Part shown: positions 27,313 through 38,781 of the stretch, in pieces
How positions within the stretch are numbered: the first letter of the stretch is position 1
Layout: each line of letters starts with the position of its first letter
NCBI GenBank assembly: GCA_002794735.1
Contig: NBAZ01000026.1
Span: 140,454-204,453, forward strand
Direction of reading: 5' to 3'
Origin: Pyrrhoderma lamaoense
Lineage: Eukaryota; Basidiomycota; Agaricomycetes; Hymenochaetales; Hymenochaetaceae
DNA: 64,000 bases
Program-made: the position numbers and the translations under genes
Notes under the pieces: model-generated
The model's database searches: none
Seen by the model: the letters and a program-made list of their open reading frames with translations, nothing else
What the model was told of the DNA's origin: nothing

Positions 27313-29102
27313 ATGTCAGTCCTAGCTTCAAAAGGGTTCAGATGTATTGGTCCAATAGGTGAAGGCTCGTCTGCGTCAGTATTTGTGAGTCAAAATCTCT
27401 CTTTCATTTTCTGAGTTGATTAATTGACGTGAATAAAGGAATGCGAGGCTTCTGCAACTTCGAGAGACAGCTTTCAGTGGCACCGCTTGAGAGGAAGACC
27501 CCCGGCGCGGGTTGCGATTAAAATGATACCTCGTGACTTGACTGTTGACTGTGTTGCTGAACGGCGAGCTCTAAGTATTCTACCAGAGGATAAAGGAGTT
27601 GTATGTCATGAGCATAAGTTTCACATCCCTTCAACTACTGATCATATGCCCAAGATGAGATACTATGGAGTGATCGAAGATGAGGAGTTTTGTTATATGG
27701 TCATGGAACTTGGAAGCGTTGGAGATTTGTATAAAATCACCAATATGCTTGGGGCAGGTAAACTATCTGATAAAGTATCAAGATTTAGAGCTATTTTACA
27801 GTAAGGTCACTGTATATGATGTCTGCCGTAGGACTAATAACAACTTGTTAGCAACTTGACGGGTGGGCTGAAGAAACTGCATGACAGAAGGCTTCAGCAC
27901 AAGGACATCAAGTGAGTGTTATAGTGTCCAATACATCATTGCAAGCCGATGATCTATACTTACATACTTACATCCTCCTCTCAATGTAGGACAAAAAATA
28001 TTATTTGTAGATCCTTTACGCCTTTCGATTGTTTTATTGCAGACTTCGGAACGTAAGGGCATTTAAGCTTATAAAACATCTTTTTCTACTAAATTCCTTT
28101 GACAAGAATGCATCAGAAAGGCGTTGATAGTACTCCCACAACCATTGAAACTACCCCAGACTATACAGCACCAGAACAGATCAGAGGGAAGCTTGAGGAG
28201 GAGAAATCAGATGTATGGTCCTTAGCGTAAGTCTGATTTTTGCTCGAGATAGCTGAGATATCGGACATTTTCTTCTAGTGTAGCTGTTGTAAGTGCCTCA
28301 CGAGGGAAAGAGCCGTTCCCGCAGAATACAAAAAAGTCCATCATCTTCGCCAGGATATTAAGCGGATATCTTCATCAGAAGCTTCAAGACTCATTCCTAT
28401 TCGAGATACCTGCAGGTACGAGTAAACATGTTTTATTAACGTGACAATTTTCAGGGGAAAGAACTCTTATTCTAACTCTCGATAGCGAAGGACTTGTTGT
28501 TAGGGATGTTAGAACCTGATCCTAACTTACGATTCTCTGCTAAAGAGGCATTTGAGCATCCTGTGAGTCTATTTTAGCTCGCAAGCATAAAGATAAAGAT
28601 CTCTGAGACACATAAGTTCACTCAAGGTGGAGAATTTGTACGCCCTTTAAGGAGGGTATCTGGTTCTGCTCCAGGTAAAATATCTTTCTCCGTCTCGAGT
28701 ATGGCACCGCGCAAGGATCAACCTACGAGTATAACTCCTATAAAGAAAGTGAATCAAGCGATACCAGCAGCGACAAGCTCAACACAGGCTCAAAATATGA
28801 GAACGTCCTCAAATATTCTAACGCATCCGAGCGCTCGTGTGATAAAAGATAACGACAGTGGTACACCCCAAAGTATGTTTATCTCTTTCTCTTTCCACAT
28901 GATAGATTTTATAGAGCTTGTTCTATGTTTTAGACGCAAGACTTCCAGTAGTGACACTCAAGGGGTGGATAAACATAAAAAGGATACAAAAGTAAAGATA
29001 ATTAAACCGACCGGCGATGGAACGAAAGCAAAAGAAACCTCTAAACAGGGAAAGAGGAAGAGGTCTAAATCCAGGGATCCTACTGGGAAACCCACTACTT
29101 GA
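27313..29102 (+). CDS. Kinase paralogue 2: non-RD Ser/Thr protein kinase with basic tail
   Basis: Frame stays open through canonical introns. The first exon ends after the Gly-rich loop (IGPIGEGSSASVF). Then come the VAIK Lys (RVAIKMIPRD), alpha-C Glu (AERRALSIL), hinge (YMVMELGSVGDLYK), catalytic loop LQHKDIK with Asp present but Lys for the HRD Arg, TKNI with Asn, ADFG, activation segment to YTAPEQ, and SDVWSLA. The C-lobe ends GMLEPDPNLRFSAKEAFEHP. All residues needed for catalysis are present, so it is probably active. A disordered tail (from about 28640) is rich in Ser, Thr and Lys and finishes with a KETSKQGKRKRSKSRDP stretch, possibly a nuclear or nucleic-acid-binding signal. Lack of the Arg suggests it is not switched on by activation-loop phosphorylation. 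Confidence 0.85.
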
Positions 29103-30009
29103 ATTGAGATGTTATTATGTGATAAAAAGTAGGTTGTATGTGTGAAGAAATTTTTATATAGATAGATATTGTGCTTTATACAAAAAAATGGATAATAAAT
29201 ATATATATAATCTCTACATCAGAGGCCTAATCGGGTAGATTCCCATTCTCCCATTACTACCTTTCAGGGCTACAAAAGAATATGATGGAATGGAGATCAG
29301 AAACTCGGGTTATCACAGTTGTACATGTACATTTACATAACATCTGCAAAAACAAGTTGACACAGATGGACTTTGCTTTATCAATCGCATTCGTCTTCGA
29401 TTTTCGTCATATGCGATTTCTACATTTTTTCTAGTACTTTTATCCTGCCTTCCCAGAGCAAATGTAAGATATTAATCTAACTAGTTCATAGCAAACTTCC
29501 TTCGGGATCTTCCACAACGAATTAATACAATGTTATCAAATGATAACTCATATGAGATTGGTGCATATCACATTTGTAGGTGGCGTTCTAGTTTCAAGCA
29601 AACTCAGTTTCGATCGTTTGCAGAAAGGTAAATCAAGAGATGATTTTCCTCTTCTTTTCGGTGACTAGATTTTAGAGAAAGTGCGGTAGTATATCTTTAT
29701 CATTCCTCTGTACTAGTCTCCCGAGATAATCCAAAGATTGGATGATCACATATAGGCAATGTCCTCGGAGAGTAGCTTATGACTCTATCTTTTAAGTAAT
29801 ATTAAAATTATATAGAAACGAATACTAGCGAGACCTAATCTGTACGTACGTGAGACGTTTGCATAGTCAACAGTGCATGAGAATACAGCCGGAGAAATCG
29901 TCTGTGCTTCGTCGACTGTATATAAGCATACATAGTGAGATATCTGATATTCTTTAGAGTAGCTTAGCCTCCCCTGCGTCTAAAACCCAATATCAAAAAA
30001 AGTTTGATC
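29103..30009. other. Intergenic spacer between kinase copies 2 and 3
   Basis: AT-rich, with no supported gene. A purely AT stretch near 29195-29210 follows the stop codon of copy 2. Confidence 0.5.
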
Positions 30010-31437
30010 ATGTCAGAGCTTAAAATTAGTGACCTTCAACTAATTAAAATCATGGGTGAGGGTAGCACCGGATCTGTCAAAGTATGTTGCATAACTATCT
30101 ACCTCTATGAGTACGTTTACATTGGATTTGGATATAGGCATTAAGGATACCTGATGGATTAAACAAATCTCATCCATGGAGAGCTATAGCAGGTAAAGTT
30201 ATTGCAGTGAAGTCAATACAACGGAAAATGGAGTTTCAGTATGAAAAAGAAAAGAGGAACTTAGAAGCACTAGCACCTATTAAAGTGTTCAGCAATAGTA
30301 AGTCGCACTCAAGGTAACACATATAGTTGTACCGCTTATACCTTTATTTCATCTAAGATGAAATTTTATGGCACGACATGTAACCAAGATTTCTATTTTC
30401 TTCTTCTAGAGTTTGGTAAGTGTGGAAGTTTATATGATAATATGTCCGAACTGCTAGAAGCGCCACAAAAGACCATAATAAAGAATATCCGTACGATGAT
30501 GTGGTATGTGTATCTATGTATGTAATTATGCTTGCCCGGGTAATAACAAGCATTGTTCAGGCATGTAACACTCGGTTTGATGAACATTCATAAACACTCT
30601 CTAGTACACTGCGATCTAAAGTTAGTCCTTCCTAACGATTTTCGATCATGCTCCCAATATCCGTACTGATTAGGCCAGGAAATATTGTTCTTCGCTCTAA
30701 AATGACATATGAATGTTTTATTGCTGATTTTGGATCGTAAGTTTGAGTGTAAACTGGATGAAACAAATTCTCTCTAAAACTTTGTAAATATTATTTGTAG
30801 GATGTATCGGATAGGCAGAGATGAAGTACCAAATTATATTGCATCACGTAAATATGCAGCACCAGAACAAATTTCTGGACGTTACGGTCTTACTAAATCA
30901 GATATTTGGGCAACAGGGTATGTTGAGTGATTATTCATGTATTACTCCTACTCACTGTAACACATACAGGCTCACATTCGTGGTCGTTTCTATAGGGAAA
31001 GAACTCTTCTCCGAAGATGTGAAGAAGGATGATATATATAAGAGCATATCAGATGGCTCACTTATTAAAAGGATACAGTCTATGTCGTTTTTATTTCGAG
31101 AACCCGTCGGTGAGTCGAATAGGCGAGTACTTATTCCACTATGAATTTAACTCTGTTGATAGTCGCTGACTTTTACTCGGGATGTTGGAGATGGATCCAG
31201 CTATACGCTTTACAGCAGAAGAAGCACACAATCATCCTGTATGTGAGAATTATTTATCAATGTATCGATATATACAAACATATTCTTTCAAAGTTCGTAC
31301 AGAATAAACCATTCATACGTTCAAAGAGAAAGAAACCTATGGCACGATCACTTGAAGCATCGAAAATGTCTAAGCAAAAAGCTAGTGTGGGCACAGATCC
31401 CAGGGAAATAACACTGATAAGACCAGATCACAGCTAG
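30010..31437 (+). CDS. Kinase paralogue 3: non-RD kinase with frame break in the last kinase exon
   Basis: Starts MSELKISDLQLIKIMGEGST with a good glycine loop, then an intron, the Lys strand (GKVIAVKSIQRK), alpha-C Glu (EKEKRNLEALA), catalytic loop LVHCDLK (Cys in place of Arg, Asp kept), PGNI with Asn, ADFGS, KYAAPEQ and SDIWATG. All catalytic residues are present. The last kinase exon, expected to read DFLLGMLEMDPAIRFTAEE by comparison with copies 2, 4 and 5, instead reads DFYSGCWRW because TTTT at 31171-31174 seems one T short. The following basic tail (KFVQNKPFIRSKRKKPMARS) is open again after the next intron. The true end may lie further on, to about 31818, where Lys/Ser-rich frames continue. 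Either a recent pseudogene or an assembly indel. Confidence 0.75.
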
Positions 31438-32270
31438 ATCAGCCAAAACACCCGACTACAAATTCCGTTTTCAAGACCAAGAAACCTGAAACAAAAAAAT
31501 CTTCTGGGAATCAACGCATTTCAAAGGACTCATCACGAGCGGTAAGCAGAAAAAGGCTAGTGGAGGAAACACTTCCAGTACACTTGGTGGTTCATTTGAG
31601 GTAAGCACAAGCGCTAGTTCATCAAGTAAAGCAAAGATGTCCCAAAAGGCAGCATCGAAAGTACCGAGCAAGGACCCTGCTTTGGACAAAATAGGTAAAT
31701 ATACTGACCCGCATAAGATATCAAAGTCGACATCCTCGGAACAGCTCAGAGAACTAAAATTGTAGCATCACGGGATCAAAAGAAAGAGAGTCCCAAAGCT
31801 CTTAGAAAGCTTGCTTGAGCAGTTGAGCTCTACAAGATAAGGCAAAAACAAGAAAAATGGGTATCCGGCTAATTGATTGTTGCTTACTCAATTTGTATAT
31901 CACATGCACAAGACTCGGCAAATTTCTTTTGATACAGCTAGAGTCTTCTCTTCCAGGAGATATTGATATCGTTACTCTATTCTCCTGTCGATTCTCGGAT
32001 TTCATTCAATCTCCATCTCTACTACCAATCAAGGTATACTATGATAGTAGCTATAAGTACAACACGTGTCATACATAGAAATACGATATCTGGAAGTCAT
32101 CCTGTGTTACAAAATCCACATCCTGTCGCAAACTTATACTCATTCATGCGTGCAATTAACTTTGCAATTCCTTGTACCTTGAACGTACTCTTTAGGTATA
32201 TAAAATGCAGCAAACTTCTTCGCGATATAATGAAAGGGAAAAGCTCTAGTCGGACTCAATAAACGATACG
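31438..32270. other. Spacer between kinase copies 3 and 4, possible tail exons of copy 3
   Basis: Lys/Ser/Thr-rich frames from about 31438 to 31818 (for example NSVFKTKKPETKKSSGNQ) resemble the disordered tails of the other copies and may be C-terminal exons of copy 3. The remainder shows no gene. Confidence 0.4.
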
Positions 32271-34084
32271 ATGCCAGGGAGGGACATCTCTGAGTTCAAA
32301 TACATAAAAAAAATGGGACAAGGGGCTTTTGGTTCAGTTTACGTATGTCTAGTCATTTGCTTCTCAATAGATTAGTCATTTTGACATACCAGATCTCTAA
32401 GATCTATAAAGTACCCGACAACCTGGGGATCCTTTCTTATTGGAAAAAACTGAAGGGAAAGGAAGTTGCTGTAAAGACAATACACGGGAGACCAGACATA
32501 TTCAAGAGTGAGAGAAATATCTTAGAGTGTATTCCTAAGAACTCTAGAGGATTAGTAAGTAAACTTCAGGTCATTCTATGAGTGTCAGAATACTCACAGA
32601 CCATCTAAGATGAGATATTATGGCTCAGCTGGTGATGAGATGAATGGTCATCTAATAATGGAGCTTGGTCCGTATGGGTGTCTCTTACAAAACAAGGCCC
32701 GACTAAACCAAGGGGATCTATCAAGCAAGACGAATAGATACAGGTCGTTGTTGTCGTAAGTCAGCATTATCATCTACAGTGACAGTTGATAAGAACATGA
32801 CCCTGAAGGGATTGTTTATCTGGACTTGCAACTTTTCATAACGCGGGCCTTGTACACCAAGACATCACGTGAGTACCACAATAATCCCCGATATTGGCGA
32901 GTTCTCAATGTGATCAACTGCAGCCCGAAAAATATCGTGATACGTTCTATTAATCCTTGGAGCTGTTTTATTGTAGACTTTGGAGCGTATGTATCTCTTA
33001 TCTGTGTAAGTCTCTTATCTCATGACATTATTTTAGAACATACAAACGCACTGATGCAGCTCCGGTGGATCTTAAAACGACATGTCGGTATGTAGCTCCC
33101 GAGCAACTCAAACGTGAGTACGGAAATCCTTTGTCAGATATCTGGTCTCTTGTGTAAGCTGGGAGCTCTATAATATAACACTTGCGTGGCATCTCATCGT
33201 TTATACGTTATATAGAGTAAGCTTTCTGCTGTGCTCCTTGGACGACAATGACAACCCGTTTAAGGACATTACACATGAAAGTTGTATACTAAAAATGATT
33301 GAAAACGGGAAGCTACTCAAAGAACTTATAACTGGCTCCTTTCTGCTTGATTCGAAATCCGGTAACTTCCTCAATCTATTATGAGATGAAGGTCAAGTAT
33401 CTAATAGCATTCCATATAGGCGAGGATCTTATACTTGGAATGTTAGAACCGGATACTAAGCTACGGTTTTCGGCGGAAGAAGCATACACTCATCCAGTGA
33501 GTATCATCTCCGCTCTTTATGCTCAAATGAGTACAAAGGTTTGTATTGCTCACGGTTCATCATAAGTTTATACAAGGGAGACCATTCACAACGAACCTAC
33601 GTAAAAGGGCACAACTCAAAAGATCCCAAACAGAACCAACAGTAATCCAAAGAACTAGAACAACTTCGTTGAATGTATCAAATGTAGCTCCTCTAGTAAA
33701 CTTCCAACCAGCCCAATCCAAAGATCTTAATACAAAAGTACCGACATCTCCCAATTCCAAGAAAACACTAGAAACCCAACTGAGAAAGCCTGCATTAAGA
33801 AACGTAGAATCGCTTCAAAAAAAGTCCATAGTCAATTTGGATAAGATGTCAACCAATAGTTCACGTAATCGTAAGTACTGAAATCTTAGGATGGAACAGG
33901 ATTGAGATGGTTTATATAACAAATTTCCTCAGATGTAGAATCTTTGCAAAATTCTGAGCGGCGCCGATCGGTTAGTAGCCTAAGACGAAATTCGAAGCCG
34001 ACGGTACGTGAAAATAGGATAGCATAAGCGAGTTTTATACTATTAATCATTTATTACAAATAGTTACTACCAAAAGAGAGGTAG
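32271..34084 (+). CDS. Kinase paralogue 4: non-RD Ser/Thr protein kinase with basic tail
   Basis: Starts MPGRDISEFKYIKKMGQGAF with an intact GxGxFGSV loop. After the first intron: VPDNLG..YWKKLKGKEVAVKTI with the Lys, FKSERNILECI with the alpha-C Glu, hinge LIMELGPYGCL, catalytic loop LVHQDIT (Gln for Arg, Asp kept), PKNI with Asn, VDFGA, RYVAPEQ, SDIWSLV, then LILGMLEPDTKLRFSAEEAY. Frame is preserved across all introns. The tail begins FIQGRPFTTNLRKRAQLKRS and is basic and Ser/Thr-rich; two further small exons give SERRRSVSSLRRNSKPT and a last exon LLPKER with stop at 34082-34084. Probably catalytically competent, cytosolic or nuclear, substrate unknown. Confidence 0.85.
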
Positions 34085-36018
34085 CAAAAAAAAGGTAGAT
34101 GGAATAATTCTGAGAATCATTACTTTTGTTATGTATAGGGATACTTAGGGACATACAATTGATAATAAATGACACCAGTACTCAAAGAATCTGAAATGCA
34201 GCGTGTACAGTAATCATCCAAAAACGTATACATATATATAATAAACGAACTCTCAGCCAAATCTACTAAAAAAGGGACATATATCATACTGTATTGATAC
34301 TATGAGCTCATCCGGATTAAGGCATTCGTATTATAAGGCTGTTCTAGCAAGATAGTTGAAAATCCTAGATTTTAGACTCGAAATATCTGAAACACCGCTA
34401 TTCGTCTTTGCAAGTGGTCTCTTTTCTGAAGCATGCATAAATTACTCTCTGTCGTAGGCCGCTTATCGAAACTCAACTTCTCAGTATTATTTGCTTATAT
34501 ACAAGCATTATCTAATCTCCCAAGACGCACAGATACTTCATAAGGTGCCCTAGCATTATAGTCTGGAGAGTTATAATTGCTATAACATAGAGCTTCTTCA
34601 AGCGAAGGATCAAACCCGTTATAATTAGAAGACGCTAGTTTCTCGTATGGAGCTATAATATAGCTCTTGGATGGATATATTATATCCTATACACCTTCAA
34701 CCTGAGCCCTGTCAGCAGTATCTGCAGACACCCCTTCTGGCTCTATGTGCAAAGTAGATTTAGGAAACTGGGGGGAGTGAATTGCATATCGAAGAGATGG
34801 AAGGATACGAACTACTATGTAGCGTTCGCCATCCTTAGCAGACGTGATCTGATATTCATTACCTGTCTTTATGCGTATATTCAGATGATGTAAGCTCTTC
34901 TCTGAGAGATAAAGGATGTTAGGATGTATGCGAAACTTGTAGAACCTCTGCGGTGATGAGGACGATTCTCCTATAAGCATCCTATCATCGATGCAGTGTC
35001 TTTTCTTAATGTTTCTGGAGTGGTTATTACGAGTGACGACTCCAGCAGATTACTGAGGCTCAATACTGTTGTACCCAAATGAAGTTGGCTCTCAACCAAT
35101 GATTTTTTGTCCCTTACGCCATATTCTGAGGGAAGATTTCATACGGCTGAGCTTCCTTCAGTATCCTGGTAAGTATCTGAAATTTGGGTTCCTCATCCTC
35201 GAGTAATAGCATTTTGATATATTCCAGCAACTACCAGTGAAGAAATAGGTGCTACTTACTACATGCTTGGCAACAAAAGAAATACCTTCTTTGACAACTA
35301 TATTTAAAAGTGAGCCCTTAAACAATGATTACGATTCTATCGATAACATTGACGCTGTTTGAGAAGGACTGTTACCCTCTATCATCTAGAACTGTTAAAC
35401 CCTGACACATAGATGAATCAATTGTAAAACCGGGTTCTTGCTGTTGACTTCCTAACCAAGCAATTTGCCGCATTATAAGTACGCCATAGTAAGATTGCAA
35501 TTTTACCTTCGTATTACGTACATGTTATTTGTAATAAGTTTTGCACTTCCTATTTTCATGTCAAGGAAATTGAACTCAAGCCTGATATATTGAATCTATT
35601 TGTTTGTGATTTATGCTTTTGATAGACTCTACGTGTGGTAATTCCTTTTTTTCTTATCATTTGAAGATGTGGAGCTCATTTTTAGAACTACCGACACTAT
35701 GAGCCCATTAAATTTTACCAATATTATAAGGTAAAAACTATCTTTTATTAAGCTAAACTACCAAAAGAAGCAAAGTGACAATTATATACGCATGTCTAGA
35801 GATACAAATATGACTGATTTATCGCTAATATATATATGGGTCTATTGTTTGCGTATTTCATTGCAATATTTCAAGTTCCTTCGTTATACTACTTTTTGAA
35901 TCTGTTTGGCTTTGCATCTTAGAATGTGTTATATATTGCGAGGTCCAAATCCGAGATCCACCATGCAAGTAAGTCTACAGTAGCAGTGAACCGCTGATCG
36001 TTAGACGTACCTCCCATC
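34085..36018. other. Spacer between kinase copies 4 and 5, one uncertain minus-strand ORF
   Basis: Longest gap in the kinase cluster. A minus-strand ORF at 34980-34687 has a protein-like composition (SLHHLNIRIKTGNEYQITSA...) but no family I recognise and no convincing upstream exon. On the plus strand near 35170-35222 a GTAAGT...CCAG pair resembles an intron, without a gene around it. The region could hold a decayed gene. Confidence 0.3.
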
Positions 36019-38332
36019 ATGGCAGCTCAAGGATTAGCTGGGCTTGTCCCTTACGGTGAACGCCTTGGTAAAGGGTCATATGGAGAAGTTTTTGTAGGTG
36101 ACAAAGCCTAGCTACTATTATCTATCTAACACACTTACAGAAGTGCTATGTTCCGCAAGATATCAACTGGGACTCCCCATGGTATGAATACAGAGGTCAA
36201 AAGTTTGCAGTTAAGAAAATGAAAAAATCAAAACGATATATAGAACTTCAAAATTCAGAACTAAAAGCACGGAGTGTACTTCCGATATGCAATGGAATAG
36301 TGAGTCTTATTCCTAGTACAACTCGAGCAGCTTTCTCATCTCTTTCAGCTGAGACATTATGGAGAAGCTGAAGATAAGGAATACATCTATATAGTTATGG
36401 AGTATCTCAGACACGGAGATCTGCATACTTTGGGTAGACAAGTGCGTGTTAACCCGGACCCTTACGGAGTTATACGGCATATAATGTAGTGCGTGGTGCA
36501 TTCCTGTTAAATTGTGAAGCTAGTTAACTTAGTCACAGCACCTTATTGGAAGGACTTGTGCGTTTGCACGCTGAAGGCTTAGTTCACCAAGACATTAAGT
36601 AAGCCATAATAATTCAAGTTTGAGCTGTCTATGATAAACTTATACTACCTATGACCAGACCGCAAAATATTCTAGTAAGGGATCCTAACACTTATAGATG
36701 TGCTATCTCAGATTTTGGATCGTAAGATATGACAAAAACTCCATTTTATGCGTCTTGGTTTGATTAACGCCTATATATAGGTTATATGTGATGAATAGTG
36801 ATCCAGCTCAAACTTGGCTCAAAACCACTTATCATTATGCGGCTCCCGAGCAGGCGAAATCAGCATTGTTAAATTTACCAGACTATGGAGACCCTAAGTC
36901 GGATGTTTGGTCGTTGGCGTAAGTCGAGATTCTACTTATTAAATATAGGTTATCTTGACCGTTATCTCCTTCAGGATGTCAATTGTTATTATAACACGTG
37001 GTGCTGAATACTTTGATGTTACAGAAAAGAAAGAAGTTATATTTAATGGAATTGTTGATGGTTCGGCTGTTGATGATCTTCGGCGAGAATCAATTATCTT
37101 TAAGGACGTGATAGGTATTATCTTTTGCACAAACTTCAAATCATAGTGTTCTCATGGCTTTCGTTATTTCAGTCGCTGATTTATTTCTCGGGATGCTTGC
37201 ACAAGACCCGAATGATCGATTTTCGGCAGCTGAAGCTTTCAGCCATCCCGTAAGTAATATCCTCTCTCGGGCGGAGGAGATTAACTTACGGGTATGCTCT
37301 TGATATAGTTTATTCAATATCAGGAATTTACAACTCCGCTAAATAGGTTTAAACCCTTTAAACCACTAAAGAGAAACTCAAAAGGCAAAGGAGCTATACC
37401 TCCCCCAAAAAAGATAAAAGGTATTCCAGATCCAGTCATAGCTAGTTCCTCAGACTCAAAAATACACGGAGCAATGGGATTAAGAGGGACAGTAGGACAA
37501 ACAGGAGGAAAAATTGCTCCTATTCTAGGTACTATCTCTTATTTGTTCTTTTAAACCGTGTCTTTATCCATCACGTCTCTTGTCTGATTGTTACAATTTT
37601 ATTTCAAACTAGGCCCAAGAATAACAAATATGCAGACATCTACAAACAGGGAGCAGGGACATGAAGGAGTTTCGCGAAGACCTATGTCTGCACGTCCATC
37701 AGGTGGTGGTGAACGAGCTCTACCGCTGGCTAGTACAAATAGCACAGCATTTTATGGTAATCTCCATCTAAATGATAGGTCAGCGAACAAAAGAGTTTCA
37801 AAGGCTCCAAATCCAGACAGGCCGGCCTCCGCAAGACCAGCTTCAGCACGACATATAACGAGAGCGGTAGGATCGGATAAACAAGTAAAACCACCATTGG
37901 CGACACCATTGAAAGGACTCAAACACCTGTCTATCCATGCTTCAGATGACACTACAGGTTGGTTTTATCTTATCATGTACGTAAAAGCGGACAAACATTT
38001 AACTCGCTTTATGAAGCACAACATGAAAGAAGACGAAGGAGAAGAGAAGACAAAGGCCCACCATTGTCGCATACGAAACAATTTGAAAAGATCAACGAAG
38101 GGGACGGTAGGCACAATACAGGAAAATCTAGAGGTAAGCTGGATATTCTATCATACCTACATTGCTCCCTGCTAATCCGCTATCAGCCGCGGCTACACCG
38201 AGTCGAAGTGACAGCATAACACAAAACCAGGTAAGGGAACGAGTAAATAGGACAACAGAGGCCAAAACATATATTGTTCATGGGCGAAAAATAAAGGTCA
38301 AGGAAGATGGGACAAAAGTAGTTGTAAGATGA
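36019..38332 (+). CDS. Kinase paralogue 5: non-RD Ser/Thr protein kinase with long Ser/Arg/Pro tail
   Basis: Starts MAAQGLAGLVPYGERLGKGS with an intact glycine loop (GKGSYGEVF). Lys strand GQKFAVKKMKKSK, alpha-C Glu in NSELKARSVL, hinge YIVMEYLRHGDL, catalytic loop LVHQDIK (Gln for Arg, Asp kept), PQNI with Asn, SDFGS, YHYAAPEQ and SDVWSLA. The last kinase exon reads VADLFLGMLAQDPNDRFSAA and gives the frame against which copy 3 looks one base short. The tail is the longest of the five: KPFKPLKRNSKGKGAIPPPK, then repeats of RPASARPASARH and RPMSARPSGG, and a final IKVKEDGTKVVVR before the stop at 38330-38332. Exon joins in the tail (about 37965-38250) are uncertain. Transcribed towards the GH92 gene, with 450 nt between stops. 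Confidence 0.82.
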
Positions 38333-38781
38333 TTGTGATAACATCTAGCCATCAATCATAAAAGCAACTATATCAATACTAATACTAAGTAAAATAAAGA
38401 GAATCAATAATAATAACGATGCAGAATCCTAATGCACCATACCTAAGGCAAATTGAAGGGATGAATGAATAAGTGTATTCGTTATGTCCGTTATGAGAGG
38501 CGGTACTACAGCCCTTAGTACAACGTCCCTAAAGGCCACTGCTACGACTTTAGCTTTTTCATCTATATGGTGTTATGTATGATACATTTCACTATATTCA
38601 CAATTGACAAGGGTAATAAGCAGGCTCGCCATGCTTATGGCGTTAGATACTTGCGAAACACTATATTTGGTTGTGTAAAGAACTATATATATGTGATTTC
38701 ATATTATGAATCAAAGATTGTTGATTTCATGATTCCTACAGTAGATATATAAAATGCAATTTGCATGATAATCTATTTTTT

